Assembly: GCF_001713355.1 (NCBI RefSeq)
Contig: NZ_CP016448.1
Coordinates: 1,798,001-1,862,000 of the forward strand
DNA: 64,000 bases
Direction: 5' to 3'
Source of the DNA: Methyloversatilis sp. RAC08
GTDB taxonomy: Bacteria > Pseudomonadota > Gammaproteobacteria > Burkholderiales > Rhodocyclaceae
Shown piece by piece: positions 34,985 to 45,297 of the stretch. Within the stretch, counting starts at the first letter, position 1; the number at the start of each line of letters is the position of its first letter. Position numbers and translations under genes: made by a program. Under the pieces are notes generated by a model that saw nothing but the letters and a program-made list of their open reading frames with translations, ran no database searches and was not told where the DNA came from.

Positions 34985-35912
34985 GTTCGAGCGCGTCGAC
35001 GAACATCGCGGCGACATCGAAGCCGGTCTGTTCGGTGATTTCCACGAAGCAGGTCGGACTGGTGACGTTGATCTCGGTCAGGCGGTCGCCGATCACGTCC
35101 AGCCCGACCAGCAGCAGGCCCCTTGCGGCGAGCACCGGGCCGAGCGCGCGGGCGATCCGCCAGTCGCCTTCGGACAGCGGCTGCGCCACGCCGCGCCCGC
35201 CCACCGCTAGATTGCCGCGCGTCTCGCCGGCCTTCGGGATGCGCGCGAGGCAGAACGGCACCGGCTCGCCGTCGATCAGCAGGATGCGCTTGTCGCCTTG
35301 CGCAATGTCCGGGATGAAGCGCTGCGCCATCAGTGTGTCAGTGCCGTCAGCGGTCAGCGTTTCGATGATGACGTTGCGGTTCGGGTCATCGGCGCGCACG
35401 CGGAAGATGCGCGAGCCGCCCATGCCGTCGAGCGGTTTCAGGATGCTGTCGCGATGCAGGTCGATGAAGGCATTGATCGCCGCCACGTCGCGCGTGACCA
35501 GCGTCGGCGTGATCAGGTCGGGAAATTCGCAGATCGACACCTTTTCCGAGTGGTCGCGCACCGCCCGCGGATGGTTGAACACGCGCGCGCCACCGGCCAC
35601 GGCGCGCTCGAGCATCCAGGTGGCGGTGATGTATTCGAAGTCGAACGGCGGGTCCTGGCGCATCAGCACGGCGTCGAAGTCGCACAGCGCGCGCGTCTCG
35701 ACATCGGCCGGGCTGTACCAGGGGTGGTCGCCCGGCGCGAGGTCAATGCGCAGCGCGCTCGCCGACAGTTCATTGCCGGACAGGCTAAGCGCCTCGCGCT
35801 GCACGGTCCAGATTTCGTGGCCACGGCGCGCCGCCTCGCGCATCATGGCGATGCTGGAATCCTTTACCGGCTTGAGCGCGTCGAGCGGATCGACGATGAA
35901 GGCGAATTGCAT
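34968..35912 (-). CDS. gshB: Glutathione synthetase
   Basis: GshB joins gamma-glutamylcysteine and glycine. The 314-residue ATP-grasp enzyme starts with FIVDPLDALKPVKDSSIAMM and contains MRQDPPFDFEYI, KPLDGMGGSRIFRV (ATP loop) and EINVTSPTCFVEI, all family landmarks. It lies 2 bases downstream of gshA, so both glutathione steps share an operon, with apbE overlapping its end. Confidence 0.97.
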   Translation of the reverse strand: MQFAFIVDPLDALKPVKDSSIAMMREAARRGHEIWTVQREALSLSGNELSASALRIDLAPGDHPWYSPADVETRALCDFDAVLMRQDPPFDFEYITATWMLERAVAGGARVFNHPRAVRDHSEKVSICEFPDLITPTLVTRDVAAINAFIDLHRDSILKPLDGMGGSRIFRVRADDPNRNVIIETLTADGTDTLMAQRFIPDIAQGDKRILLIDGEPVPFCLARIPKAGETRGNLAVGGRGVAQPLSEGDWRIARALGPVLAARGLLLVGLDVIGDRLTEINVTSPTCFVEITEQTGFDVAAMFVDALERAATR

Positions 35913-35914
35913 GA

Positions 35915-37237
35915 TCAGCCGCGCAGTTCCGCTTCGACGGCTTCATGCTGGCCGTCTTCCGGCAGGCCACGGTCGAGTTCGATGCTGGCTGCCAGCAGCG
36001 CAAGGCGCGCCACCACCCCATACGCATAGAACCGGTTGGGCGGCGCATCCGGCTCGCAGCCCGGATCGGGCATCGTGCAGCAGGATTCGAACGCCAGCGG
36101 CTTGAAGTGCATGCCGGGCGCGTTCAGGTTCTCGTCGCGGCCGCGCTCGGCGTGTACACGATAGAAGCCGCCGACGACGTAGCGGTCCATCATGTACACC
36201 ACCGGTTCGGCGACACCGCCATCGACCGTCTCGAAGGTGGGTACGCCCTCCTGGATCAGTACCGAACTGACTTCCATGCCTTCCTTGATGACGGCCATCT
36301 TGTTGCGCTGCTTGCGGTTCAGGCCGACGATTTCGGACGGGTCGCGCACCGTCATGATGCCCATGCCGTAGGTGCCGGCATCCGCCTTCACGATGACGAA
36401 GGGATCGTGGTCGATGCCGTGCTGGGCGTACTTGTCGCGGATGCGCGCCAGCAGCGCGCCGACCCGCGTCGCCAGGCACTCTTCTCCGCTGCGCTCGTGG
36501 AAGTTGATGTCGTGACAGACATCGAACATCGGATCGATGAGCCAGGGGTCGATGTCCATGACCGACGCAAAGCTGCGCGACACCTCGCTGTAGGCTTCGA
36601 AGTGCTGCGATTTGCGACGCGTCGTCCAGCCGGCGTGCAGCGGCGGAATGATGGTCTGTTCGCGCACGTCCTGCAGCAGCGCCGGCACGCCGGCCGACAG
36701 GTCGTTGTTGAGCAGGATGGCGCACGGATCGAAACCTTCGACGCCTATGCGCCGCCCGCCCGGCAGGCGGATCAGCGGTTCGAGCAGCAGGCTCTGACCA
36801 TCGCCCAGGTCCAGCGTGGTCGGCGCCGTGATGTCCGGCAGCACGCTGCCGATGCGCACGTGCAGCCCGGCCAGCTTGAGGATGTGCGCAAGCCGCGCCA
36901 CGTTGCGCAGGTAGAACAGGTTGCGCGTGTGGTTTTCGGGCACCAGCAGCAGGTTGCGCGCTTCCGGACACAACTTTTCTATCGCCGTCATCGTCGCCTG
37001 CACGCACAGCGGCAGAAACGCGGCGTTGAGGTTGTTGAAACCGCCGGGAAACAGATTGGTGTCGACCGGTGCCAGCTTGAAGCCGGCATTGCGCAGGTCG
37101 ACCGAGGCATAGAAGGGCGGCGAGTGCTCCAGCCACTGAGAGCGGAACCACTGTTCGATGTCGGTCTGGCGTTCCAGGAAACAGCGCTCCAGCGCGAGCA
37201 GCGGGCCGGTGAGCGCGGTGGTCAGATGAGGCACCAT
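35915..37237 (-). CDS. gshA: Glutamate-cysteine ligase, ferrooxidans type
   Basis: This enzyme makes gamma-glutamylcysteine, the first step of glutathione synthesis. The 440 residues match the distinct proteobacterial type first seen in Acidithiobacillus (TIGR02049), not the enteric GshA: VDLRNAGFKLAPVDTNLFPGGFNNL, DPFVIVKADAGTYGMGIMTV and VYMMDRYVVGGFYRVH. I chose ATG 37237; the frame remains open for 40 more codons that look non-coding. It is divergent from the ABC-F gene, 164 bases away. Confidence 0.94.
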   Translation of the reverse strand: MVPHLTTALTGPLLALERCFLERQTDIEQWFRSQWLEHSPPFYASVDLRNAGFKLAPVDTNLFPGGFNNLNAAFLPLCVQATMTAIEKLCPEARNLLLVPENHTRNLFYLRNVARLAHILKLAGLHVRIGSVLPDITAPTTLDLGDGQSLLLEPLIRLPGGRRIGVEGFDPCAILLNNDLSAGVPALLQDVREQTIIPPLHAGWTTRRKSQHFEAYSEVSRSFASVMDIDPWLIDPMFDVCHDINFHERSGEECLATRVGALLARIRDKYAQHGIDHDPFVIVKADAGTYGMGIMTVRDPSEIVGLNRKQRNKMAVIKEGMEVSSVLIQEGVPTFETVDGGVAEPVVYMMDRYVVGGFYRVHAERGRDENLNAPGMHFKPLAFESCCTMPDPGCEPDAPPNRFYAYGVVARLALLAASIELDRGLPEDGQHEAVEAELRG

Positions 37238-37401
37238 GGGCGTTGGGCGGTCGCGATCCGCATTGAAATTCAGGCCGCGAATTGTACCCCTGCGACCTCC
37301 CTCTGCCACCTCGGGGCCGCACCGACCCGGACGGCCCCCGGTTGCGCTCCGGTACAATCCCGCGTCTTGCGCATCCGCGCGTTCAACTTTCCGTGAGTGC
37401 C

Positions 37402-39024
<1,623 letters not shown>

Positions 39025-39030
39025 AATGAA

Positions 39031-39076
39031 GCCCCCACGCTCACTTCGTTCGCTGCCCCCCGTGGGGGCTGCGCTC
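39031..39076. repeat. 46-base repeat, copy 1
   Basis: This is the first of two direct repeats 78 bases apart after the ABC-F gene. Its ends (GCCCCCACG and CGTGGGGGC, 39031-39039 and 39061-39069) are inverted repeats around CTCACTTCGTTCGCTG, so it can form a hairpin. Similar short elements, as I recall them, are scattered in intergenic regions of several betaproteobacteria. It starts 7 bases after the ybiT stop. Confidence 0.85.
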
Positions 39077-39108
39077 GCCCTTGGGGCGGCCCTGCGGGCG
39101 GCGCAGAT

Positions 39109-39154
39109 GCCCCCACGCTCACTTCGTTCGCTGCCCCCCGTGCGGGCTGCGCTC
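39109..39154. repeat. 46-base repeat, copy 2
   Basis: This copy matches copy 1 over 46 bases with one difference (CGTGCGGGC instead of CGTGGGGGC), which weakens its hairpin by one pair. The bases after each copy also share pieces: CTTGGGGCGGC recurs at 39080 and again near 39231. The whole 39025-39293 gap is therefore a small repeat mosaic with no gene that I can support. Confidence 0.85.
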
Positions 39155-39293
39155 ATCCACGGTCGACTTTGCACAGCCGGCCGGTTGCGCGGGCGGCGAG
39201 CAGCGCTCGCCGAAACCCCCGCTACACTCCTTGGGGCGGCGCGGCGCCGTTTCATGCGTTGTGAGTTGCGCAACGTGCGTTGGAGCGACTGAG

Positions 39294-40151
39294 ATGTCCA
39301 GCAGCTGCCCGATCTGCGGCGATGCGCCGGGCCACCACTGGCTGTGGCGTGATGAGCGGCTGCGCATCATCGATGCACGCGATGCCGACCATCCAGCCTT
39401 CCTGCGCGTGGTCTGGAATGCGCATGTGCGCGAAATGACCGATCTGGTCGACGCCGACCGCCAGCACCTGATGGAGGTCGTCTGGCAGGTCGAGCGCGCC
39501 GTGCGCGAGATCGCCCAACCGGACAAGATCAACCTCGGCAGCCTCGGCAACATGGTGCCGCACCTGCACTGGCACGTCATCGCCCGCTGGCCGGACGACG
39601 CGCATTTCCCGGGGTCGGTCTGGAGTGCGAAGCAGCGCGAAGGCGCGGCCCGCCCGCGCATACCCGCCGCGCTGTGGCGCGCCACGCTGCTGGCGCGGCT
39701 GGGGCTGCCGACGGTGGCGGTGACACCCGAGCTGGTCACGGCCTACGAAAGCACCGCCTATGCGGCCGACCTGCCCGGCGGTCCGGCCACGTTGCGCATC
39801 GGCACGCCTGAACCGCTGCTCGAGCACTGGCTGGCCGAACACGGACAGACCCGCTGGGCGGTCATTTCCGCCGCCAATCCGTGGTCGACGCGCTGCGAAA
39901 AAGATGCCAACCACGCCGCGCACACCGCCCTGCGCGCGCTGCTGGTGCAGCGCGGCCTGCCGGTGTGCGAAGCAATGAACTGGCCGGACGACGGCGTCGC
40001 CGGCTGGACCGAACCGGCGCTGCTGTGCGCTGGCATCAGTCCGGAGGAAGCCCTGCGTATAGGCGCCGCCTTCGGCCAGAACGCAGTGCTGTGCGGTGAA
40101 GCGGGCAACATGGCACGGCTGATGTGGTGCGTGCGCCCGAGGGGCGATTGA
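39294..40151 (+). CDS. HIT-domain / DUF3293 fusion protein
   Basis: The product has 285 residues from ATG 39294. Residues 1-125 are a histidine-triad domain with the triad H90, H92 and H94 (PHLHWHVIARW), preceded by a Cys pair (CPICG) that may bind metal. Residues about 150-285 match DUF3293 (VTAYESTAYAAD, AVISAANPWS, GISPEEALRIGAAFGQNAVL). HIT proteins hydrolyse nucleotide conjugates; DUF3293 has no known function. The frame is open upstream through the repeats, but that part reads as repeat-derived, so I do not include it. Confidence 0.87.
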   Translation: MSSSCPICGDAPGHHWLWRDERLRIIDARDADHPAFLRVVWNAHVREMTDLVDADRQHLMEVVWQVERAVREIAQPDKINLGSLGNMVPHLHWHVIARWPDDAHFPGSVWSAKQREGAARPRIPAALWRATLLARLGLPTVAVTPELVTAYESTAYAADLPGGPATLRIGTPEPLLEHWLAEHGQTRWAVISAANPWSTRCEKDANHAAHTALRALLVQRGLPVCEAMNWPDDGVAGWTEPALLCAGISPEEALRIGAAFGQNAVLCGEAGNMARLMWCVRPRGD

Positions 40152-40173
40152 CCCCGCCCGCAGACAGCACCGC

Positions 40174-40584
40174 TCAGTATCCCTTCGGACTGTAACTGGG
40201 CCCGCTGTCCGGTGTCTCCGCAGGGCGGGTGCGCGCGACATGCCAGGTGCCGCCCAGGCCGTCGCCGCTCGCTTGGCCGGGTTTTGCGTCACCCACGAAG
40301 TAGTACAACGGCTTGCCGCGATGCGCCCACTGCAGACTGCCATCGTCGCGGCGCAACTGCGAGAAGGCAGGCTTCGCCGACGCATCGGGCGAGGCGGAAA
40401 AAGGCGGCCACTGCACGGCACACTCATCCTTGCAGGCGCTGACACCTGCGCTGTCTCGATCGAACGTATAGAGCACCCGGCCGGACGGGTCGGTGAGCCG
40501 TCCGTCCGCGCCCTCGATCGGCTGCGCCAGCGCGGTCAGGCTGCACGCCATGGTGACGATAGACAGCAGGTATCTCGATAACAT
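40174..40584 (-). CDS. Exported COG4315/PF03640 repeat-family protein
   Basis: The 136 residues start with a signal peptide (MLSRYLLSIVTMACSLTALA). The mature part has the secreted-repeat motif GRVLYTFDRDSAGVSACKDECAVQWPPF and a second, weaker unit, WAHRGKPLYYFVGDAKPGQASG. Two Cys in ACKDEC suit a disulfide or metal site. Related proteins are small periplasmic or lipoprotein domains of unclear role, some linked to envelope stress. It is convergent with the HIT fusion gene. The next 156 bases to the paralogous pair hold no gene that I can support. Confidence 0.85.
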   Translation of the reverse strand: MLSRYLLSIVTMACSLTALAQPIEGADGRLTDPSGRVLYTFDRDSAGVSACKDECAVQWPPFSASPDASAKPAFSQLRRDDGSLQWAHRGKPLYYFVGDAKPGQASGDGLGGTWHVARTRPAETPDSGPSYSPKGY

Positions 40585-40740
40585 GTCGATCTCCCGTTCG
40601 GTGATTGCGCGCAGACAGCGCGCCCACGCGGGTTGCGATGCCGCAATCGGTCAAAAAATGCGTGCGATCAAGCCAGGTGCGCACACGCAAACAGCGGCAC
40701 GCACATAGAATCAGGTATCGCTATCCGCTGCAAGATCGCA

Positions 40741-42291
40741 ATGCATCCGTTCGCCCTGCCTGCAACCGCACCAACGCACCCGCCCGAGCTCGGCACTGCC
40801 CGGGCGGCGCGCGACTGGCTGCAGCAGCTCGACGGCACGCAGCCCCTGAACGCCCAGGCCAGCCTGCTCGGCCAGATCAACCTGCTGAACCGGTATCGGA
40901 TGACGGCGGGCGAGCGATTGCGCGTGATCGAAGAAGTGCGCGATGCCGTGCTGCATGCGCAAGCCGGCGCGTCGGGCCGCTTTGCTGGCCGGCCGCTGCC
41001 GCTGTCGGCTGGCGAGCGCGCGGCCTTCGATGCCAATCAGGCGATGTGGGATGCGCTGGCCACGGCCTACCTGCATTGCCTGGCTGCTGCACTCGATGGC
41101 GACGGCGGCGTCGCCGGCCAGGTCGGGCTGATTGCCCACCGCGCACTGAGCGCGCTGTCGCAGATGCAGCTTGACGCATTGCGCGCCGCTCATCTGCCGC
41201 CGACCGGCTACTGGCGGCGCACCCATGCCTGCTACGAAGCGGCGGAAAAGCTCGGGGCGGGCGAACGCAAGATCCAGGACGACACGCTGAACGACGAACG
41301 CCCCACCAGCGTGCGCGCCGCCTATGTGCTGTGCGTGCTGATGCACACGGCCAGTCCGTTCGGCCTGACGCACCGCCAGCTGCGCATGCTGTACCGCTGG
41401 CTCGGCAAGTGGTCCGGCAAGGTGGCACTGCTCGACACTGCGATCCACCAGTGCGCGCTGCCGCCACTGATGCTCGATCTGTCGAGCGACGAGGCGATCG
41501 CGCGTGCCGCCCAGCGTGAAAGCTCGCTGCGCTGGCTGGTGCTGGATGAGTTTTCGCACGGCATCCGCAAGCGGCTGGGGCTGCTTGCGCAGGGTGAAAC
41601 ACCGGTCGCGCTGCGTCTGGGCGACGAACTGAGCCCGGCCCAGGCCGACCGGCTGCTGCGCCACCTGCACACGCACTGCTGCCGCGGTGGCCTGACACGC
41701 GCCGAACCGAGACGACCGCTGCAGCAGAACGCATCGGTGGTCGTCGGCATGCTGGCGGTGCAGCAGTTTTTTGGCGGAGGCGCCGCTGCGCTTGACGTAC
41801 TGCAATCCACCAGCGCGCCGGCCACCACCGCCACCGGCTATCTGGTCGAAGACTGGCGCATCCTCGACGACAGCGCCACCGGTCTGCGACTGGGCCGTCG
41901 CATCGGCGGCGACGGCATGCGCGTGAGCAACGGGATGCTGCTGGCGGTACGGCCGGACAACGCCCCCCAATTCATGCTGGCGCACATCTGCTGGGTCATG
42001 GCGAATGGCGTCGAACTGCAGATCGGCATCAGCCTGCTCGCCGGCACCCCCCAGCCGGTAGGGCTGGCCCGCGCGCCCGACGGCCAGGGCGAACATCAGG
42101 GGCATGGCCTGCTGATGCCAGCCGTCGAGCGCATCGGCCAACCGGAATGCGTCGCGCTGCCGTCAGGCTGGTATCGCAAGTCGCGCGACATCCTGCTGTC
42201 GGGAGACGCCGGCCGGCGGCGCGTGCGGCTGGTTGAATCGCTGGAGCGCGGTGCCGATTTCGACCTCGCGCGCATCGAGCCCGCAGCATGA
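40741..42291 (+). CDS. Large conserved-type protein of unknown function (paralogue A)
   Basis: This 516-residue soluble protein has no signal peptide or clear membrane helix. The N-terminal two thirds are helical (LNRYRMTAGERLRVIEEVRDAVL; ATAYLHCLAAALDG; TSVRAAYVLCVLMHTASPFGL). The last 150 residues are a beta-rich, PilZ-like region (GLRLGRRIGGDGMRVSNGMLLAV; AHICWVMANGVELQIGISLLAG). The same layout recurs in the next gene, which overlaps by 4 bases (ATGA). I see no RxxxR plus (D/N)xSxxG pair of a canonical c-di-GMP-binding PilZ domain. Function unknown. The start is ATG 40741; the frame upstream is open but looks non-coding. Confidence 0.8.
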   Translation: MHPFALPATAPTHPPELGTARAARDWLQQLDGTQPLNAQASLLGQINLLNRYRMTAGERLRVIEEVRDAVLHAQAGASGRFAGRPLPLSAGERAAFDANQAMWDALATAYLHCLAAALDGDGGVAGQVGLIAHRALSALSQMQLDALRAAHLPPTGYWRRTHACYEAAEKLGAGERKIQDDTLNDERPTSVRAAYVLCVLMHTASPFGLTHRQLRMLYRWLGKWSGKVALLDTAIHQCALPPLMLDLSSDEAIARAAQRESSLRWLVLDEFSHGIRKRLGLLAQGETPVALRLGDELSPAQADRLLRHLHTHCCRGGLTRAEPRRPLQQNASVVVGMLAVQQFFGGGAAALDVLQSTSAPATTATGYLVEDWRILDDSATGLRLGRRIGGDGMRVSNGMLLAVRPDNAPQFMLAHICWVMANGVELQIGISLLAGTPQPVGLARAPDGQGEHQGHGLLMPAVERIGQPECVALPSGWYRKSRDILLSGDAGRRRVRLVESLERGADFDLARIEPAA

Positions 42292-43901
42292 CCGACATTC
42301 CGCCCCTGCCCGGCACGTTGAATTACCGCGACGCGCGCCAGTGCAGAACACTGATTGCTGAACTGCCGCTGACCAATGTGCCGCGGGTGCGCGATACGCT
42401 GACCCGGCTGCTGTACGGTCTGCGCCAGACACCGCCGCGCAGCCCGGATTACCTCGACGTGCTTGAAGCCATGCGGGCACCGCTGCATTTCCTGCAGGAA
42501 AGCCTGGCCGTGCGCTACAGCAGCCGGCCGGTGATTCCGGGCGGCGCTGAAGACCCGGTGCTGCGCCAGGTGGTTGCGCTGTGGCTGGGCATGGCGCAGG
42601 GCTATGCGCAGGCGGCTGAGCAGACCGGCGTGCATCCGCTGTCCGATACACAACTCGCGCTGGTCTGCCAACGCTGCGTGCTGTATGCCGGCCGGGCGGT
42701 GATCGAGTATTTCCGCGCCCGGCGGACCATTCCGCGCGGCATGTGGCTGGAACTGCACGGCTACTTCAGCACGGCCGACGAATGGGGATTCGCCACCCAG
42801 CCGGTGGCCGACAGCCTGAAGGAGGGCGGCTACCCACAGAGCGCGGCGGAATCGTACTGCTGCGTGCTGCTGATCGACCTGTCGAACCCGTACGGCCGCA
42901 GTCCGCGCGAGTTCGAATGGGTGTGCCGCTGGGCCGACCAGTACGCCAGCCTGACCGAAATCATGCCGGTGTTCGGAGGCACAGACGCCAAGACCTATGC
43001 CATCGACCTCAACCGAGACAACGGTGCCAAGCCGCTGGAGGTTTTCGCCCGCGCGCCATCGCTGCGTCGGCTCGGCTCGGCCCGGCTGGCCAGCGAGATC
43101 GAGCGCGTCGTGGCGGGACTCAAGCAAGGTCTGTCACCGGAACATCTCGGCCTGGGCGCCGATTGCCACCCCGTTTCGGCGGGCCGCCTGCTGCTGCTGC
43201 TGTACAAGCCGTGGTGCCACGCCGCCAATCCGCGCCGCTTCCAGCGGCGCATCGGCACCGGTGACATCGATATCGCCCTCGGCTTCGAAGCGATGCACTT
43301 CCTGATCAGCGGCAGCGAATTCGTCCAGCCGCCGCCCGCTCGCATCTACAGCCACAGCGACTTCATCGACATCGCCACCTTCGGCGAACGCGCCCACGAT
43401 GGCGCCGGTCTGGCGGTACGGCAGGCCAGCGCGCGGGCGCACTATCCGACGCAGCGCTGGGCCATGCTCGACCACAGCGTGATGGGCTATCGCCTGCGCG
43501 CGCCTCCGGACACCGGCCCGGTGGAGCACGCACAGATCGTGGCGGTATTCGGGCCTGACGCCGAACACTGGCGACTGGCCCGCGTATCCTGGTTGATGGT
43601 CGAAGCCGACGCCCGCCTGCTGGTCGGGCTGCATGTGCTGCCCGGCACGCCACGCGCCATCGCCATACGTCCGAAGGCCGAAGACGGCGCCCCCGCCGAG
43701 CGCTTCATTCGTGCCTTTCTGCTGCCAGCCGTACAGGTGATGGGCGAGGAAGCCACGCTGGTCGTGCCACGCGGCTGGTTCCAGCAGGACCGCGCGCTGG
43801 AAATCTATCTGAACGACAGCGTGCTCGGCGTGACCCTGACCCGGCTGAATACCTTCGGCATCAATTACGAACGGGTGGCATTCAGCGAACTGGTGAAATA
43901 G
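42288..43901 (+). CDS. Large conserved-type protein of unknown function (paralogue B)
   Basis: This 537-residue protein has the same plan as the gene before it: a helical N-terminal region (RDTLTRLLYGLRQTPP, QESLAVRYSSRP, ALVCQRCVLYAGRAVIEYFRARRTIPRGMWLELHGYF) and a beta-rich end (GYRLRAPPDTG; RLARVSWLMVEADARLLVGLHVLPGTPRAI; RGWFQQDRALEIYLND). SWLM versus CWVM, LLVGLHVLPGTP versus LQIGISLLAGTP, and GWFQQDRALEI versus GWYRKSRDILL show the homology. No motif points to an enzyme. Strict overlap with paralogue A implies joint expression and perhaps a heteromer. Confidence 0.8.
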   Translation: MTDIPPLPGTLNYRDARQCRTLIAELPLTNVPRVRDTLTRLLYGLRQTPPRSPDYLDVLEAMRAPLHFLQESLAVRYSSRPVIPGGAEDPVLRQVVALWLGMAQGYAQAAEQTGVHPLSDTQLALVCQRCVLYAGRAVIEYFRARRTIPRGMWLELHGYFSTADEWGFATQPVADSLKEGGYPQSAAESYCCVLLIDLSNPYGRSPREFEWVCRWADQYASLTEIMPVFGGTDAKTYAIDLNRDNGAKPLEVFARAPSLRRLGSARLASEIERVVAGLKQGLSPEHLGLGADCHPVSAGRLLLLLYKPWCHAANPRRFQRRIGTGDIDIALGFEAMHFLISGSEFVQPPPARIYSHSDFIDIATFGERAHDGAGLAVRQASARAHYPTQRWAMLDHSVMGYRLRAPPDTGPVEHAQIVAVFGPDAEHWRLARVSWLMVEADARLLVGLHVLPGTPRAIAIRPKAEDGAPAERFIRAFLLPAVQVMGEEATLVVPRGWFQQDRALEIYLNDSVLGVTLTRLNTFGINYERVAFSELVK

Positions 43902-43910
43902 CCGGCCGTA

Positions 43911-43927
43911 CGATCCTTGCGGGATCG
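43911..43927. terminator. Short hairpin between convergent genes
   Basis: CGATCC (43911-43916) pairs with GGATCG (43922-43927) across a five-base loop, 10 bases after the stop of paralogue B and 15 bases from the phoR stop. There is no T-run, so termination is only a possibility. Confidence 0.35.
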
Positions 43928-43941
43928 GGCCCTGCGGAAAC

Positions 43942-45261
43942 CTAGGCTGCCACCGCCTGTGCCTGCCTCAATGTGCGCCGGGCCGGAAAGCGCACGGTAA
44001 AGCAGCTGCCCTTGCCCGGTTCGCTGACGACATTCAGCGTCGCCTGGTGGCGTTCGAGCACGTGCTTGACGATGGCAAGACCCAGACCGGTACCGCCGGT
44101 CTCGCGCGACCGGCCACGATCGACCCGGTAAAAGCGTTCGGTCAGGCGCGGTATGTGCTGCGCATCGATGCCGATCCCGTTGTCCTCGACCGAAAATACC
44201 CCGCAGCCGTCCACCACCGTCCAGCCCAGTCGCACCCGACCGCCATCCGGCGTGTAGCGCACCGCATTGCTGGCCAGATTGCCGAGCGCGCTGCGCAGAT
44301 CGCGCGCGCAGCCGGTGAGCGCGCCGGGCGGGCCGTCCAGTTCGAGCAGCACTTCGTGCCGCCCGCCCGACAGCGCACGTGTTTCGATCATCACGATGTC
44401 GAGCAGATTGCGCATGTCGACCGCCTCCTCAGACATCGGCGCATCGGTTTCCAGCGCCGACAGCGTCAGCAGATCCTCAACCAGACGCTGCATGCGCACC
44501 GACTGCTGCTGCGCCATCGCGATGAAGGACAGTGCCTGTTCGTGTGGCAGTTCGGGCAGCGCGTCCTCCAGCGTTTCGAGGAAGCCATGAATCACCGTCA
44601 GCGGTGTCTTCATTTCGTGTGACACGTTGGCAACGAAGTCGCGCCGCATCGTTTCGAGCTTTTCGAGTTGCGTGATGTCGCGCGACAGCAGCAGCTTCTG
44701 CTCGTCGCCGAAGGCCACCACGCGGATCTGCAGCGTACGGCCCGGCTGGCGCGGCGAAGGCATCGACAGGGGATCGGCATAGTCGCCCGATTGCAGGTAG
44801 TTGGCGAACTCCGGCTGACGCAGCAGGTTGAGCAGCGGACTGCCGATATCGCGTTGCCCGTCGAGTCCCAGATGCTGCTCGGCCATCGGATTCAGCCATT
44901 CGATCACCTCATCACGCGACATGATCAGCGTGCCATCAGGCATCGCACGGCTGGCTTCGCGCATGCGCTCGAGCCGGCTGCGCAGGTCTTCGCGCAGATG
45001 TCGCGCATTGCGCTCCCGCCGAGCCAGCTTGGCGAACAGGAATTCCCACTGACCGGCGCCATCGGGCAGCGCGGTATCGACGGTCGAATTGAGCCAGTGA
45101 TCGAAGCGGCCGATCTCGTACTGGTCGCGCAGACTCCCCGCCAGCAGCACGCCGACCGCCAGCGCCAGCCCGAACACGATCGACCCGGCGATCAGCCCGG
45201 TCAGCACGCAGGCGCCAACGAGCACCACGCGCAGCAGGACGCGATACCAGAATTCACGCAT
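43942..45261 (-). CDS. phoR: Phosphate-regulon sensor kinase PhoR
   Basis: The 439 residues begin with two membrane helices (about 8-45) and almost no periplasmic loop, as in PhoR, which senses phosphate through the Pst transporter. A PAS-like region (about 100-195) follows, then the phospho-acceptor H215 in FVANVSHEMKTPLTVI. The ATPase motifs are NLASNAVRYTPDGG, VEDNGIGID and GTGLGLAIVKHV. It lies 36 bases downstream of phoB. PhoU or pst genes are not in the window. Confidence 0.95.
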   Translation of the reverse strand: MREFWYRVLLRVVLVGACVLTGLIAGSIVFGLALAVGVLLAGSLRDQYEIGRFDHWLNSTVDTALPDGAGQWEFLFAKLARRERNARHLREDLRSRLERMREASRAMPDGTLIMSRDEVIEWLNPMAEQHLGLDGQRDIGSPLLNLLRQPEFANYLQSGDYADPLSMPSPRQPGRTLQIRVVAFGDEQKLLLSRDITQLEKLETMRRDFVANVSHEMKTPLTVIHGFLETLEDALPELPHEQALSFIAMAQQQSVRMQRLVEDLLTLSALETDAPMSEEAVDMRNLLDIVMIETRALSGGRHEVLLELDGPPGALTGCARDLRSALGNLASNAVRYTPDGGRVRLGWTVVDGCGVFSVEDNGIGIDAQHIPRLTERFYRVDRGRSRETGGTGLGLAIVKHVLERHQATLNVVSEPGKGSCFTVRFPARRTLRQAQAVAA

Positions 45262-45297
45262 GGCGGGACGATCCGTTCATTTGCGGATTATCGCGCG

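Noticed and set aside
39081-39293. N-terminal extension of the HIT-DUF3293 protein
   Set aside because: The extra 71 codons lie in repeat DNA and read as low-complexity; ATG 39294 gives the proper HIT start.
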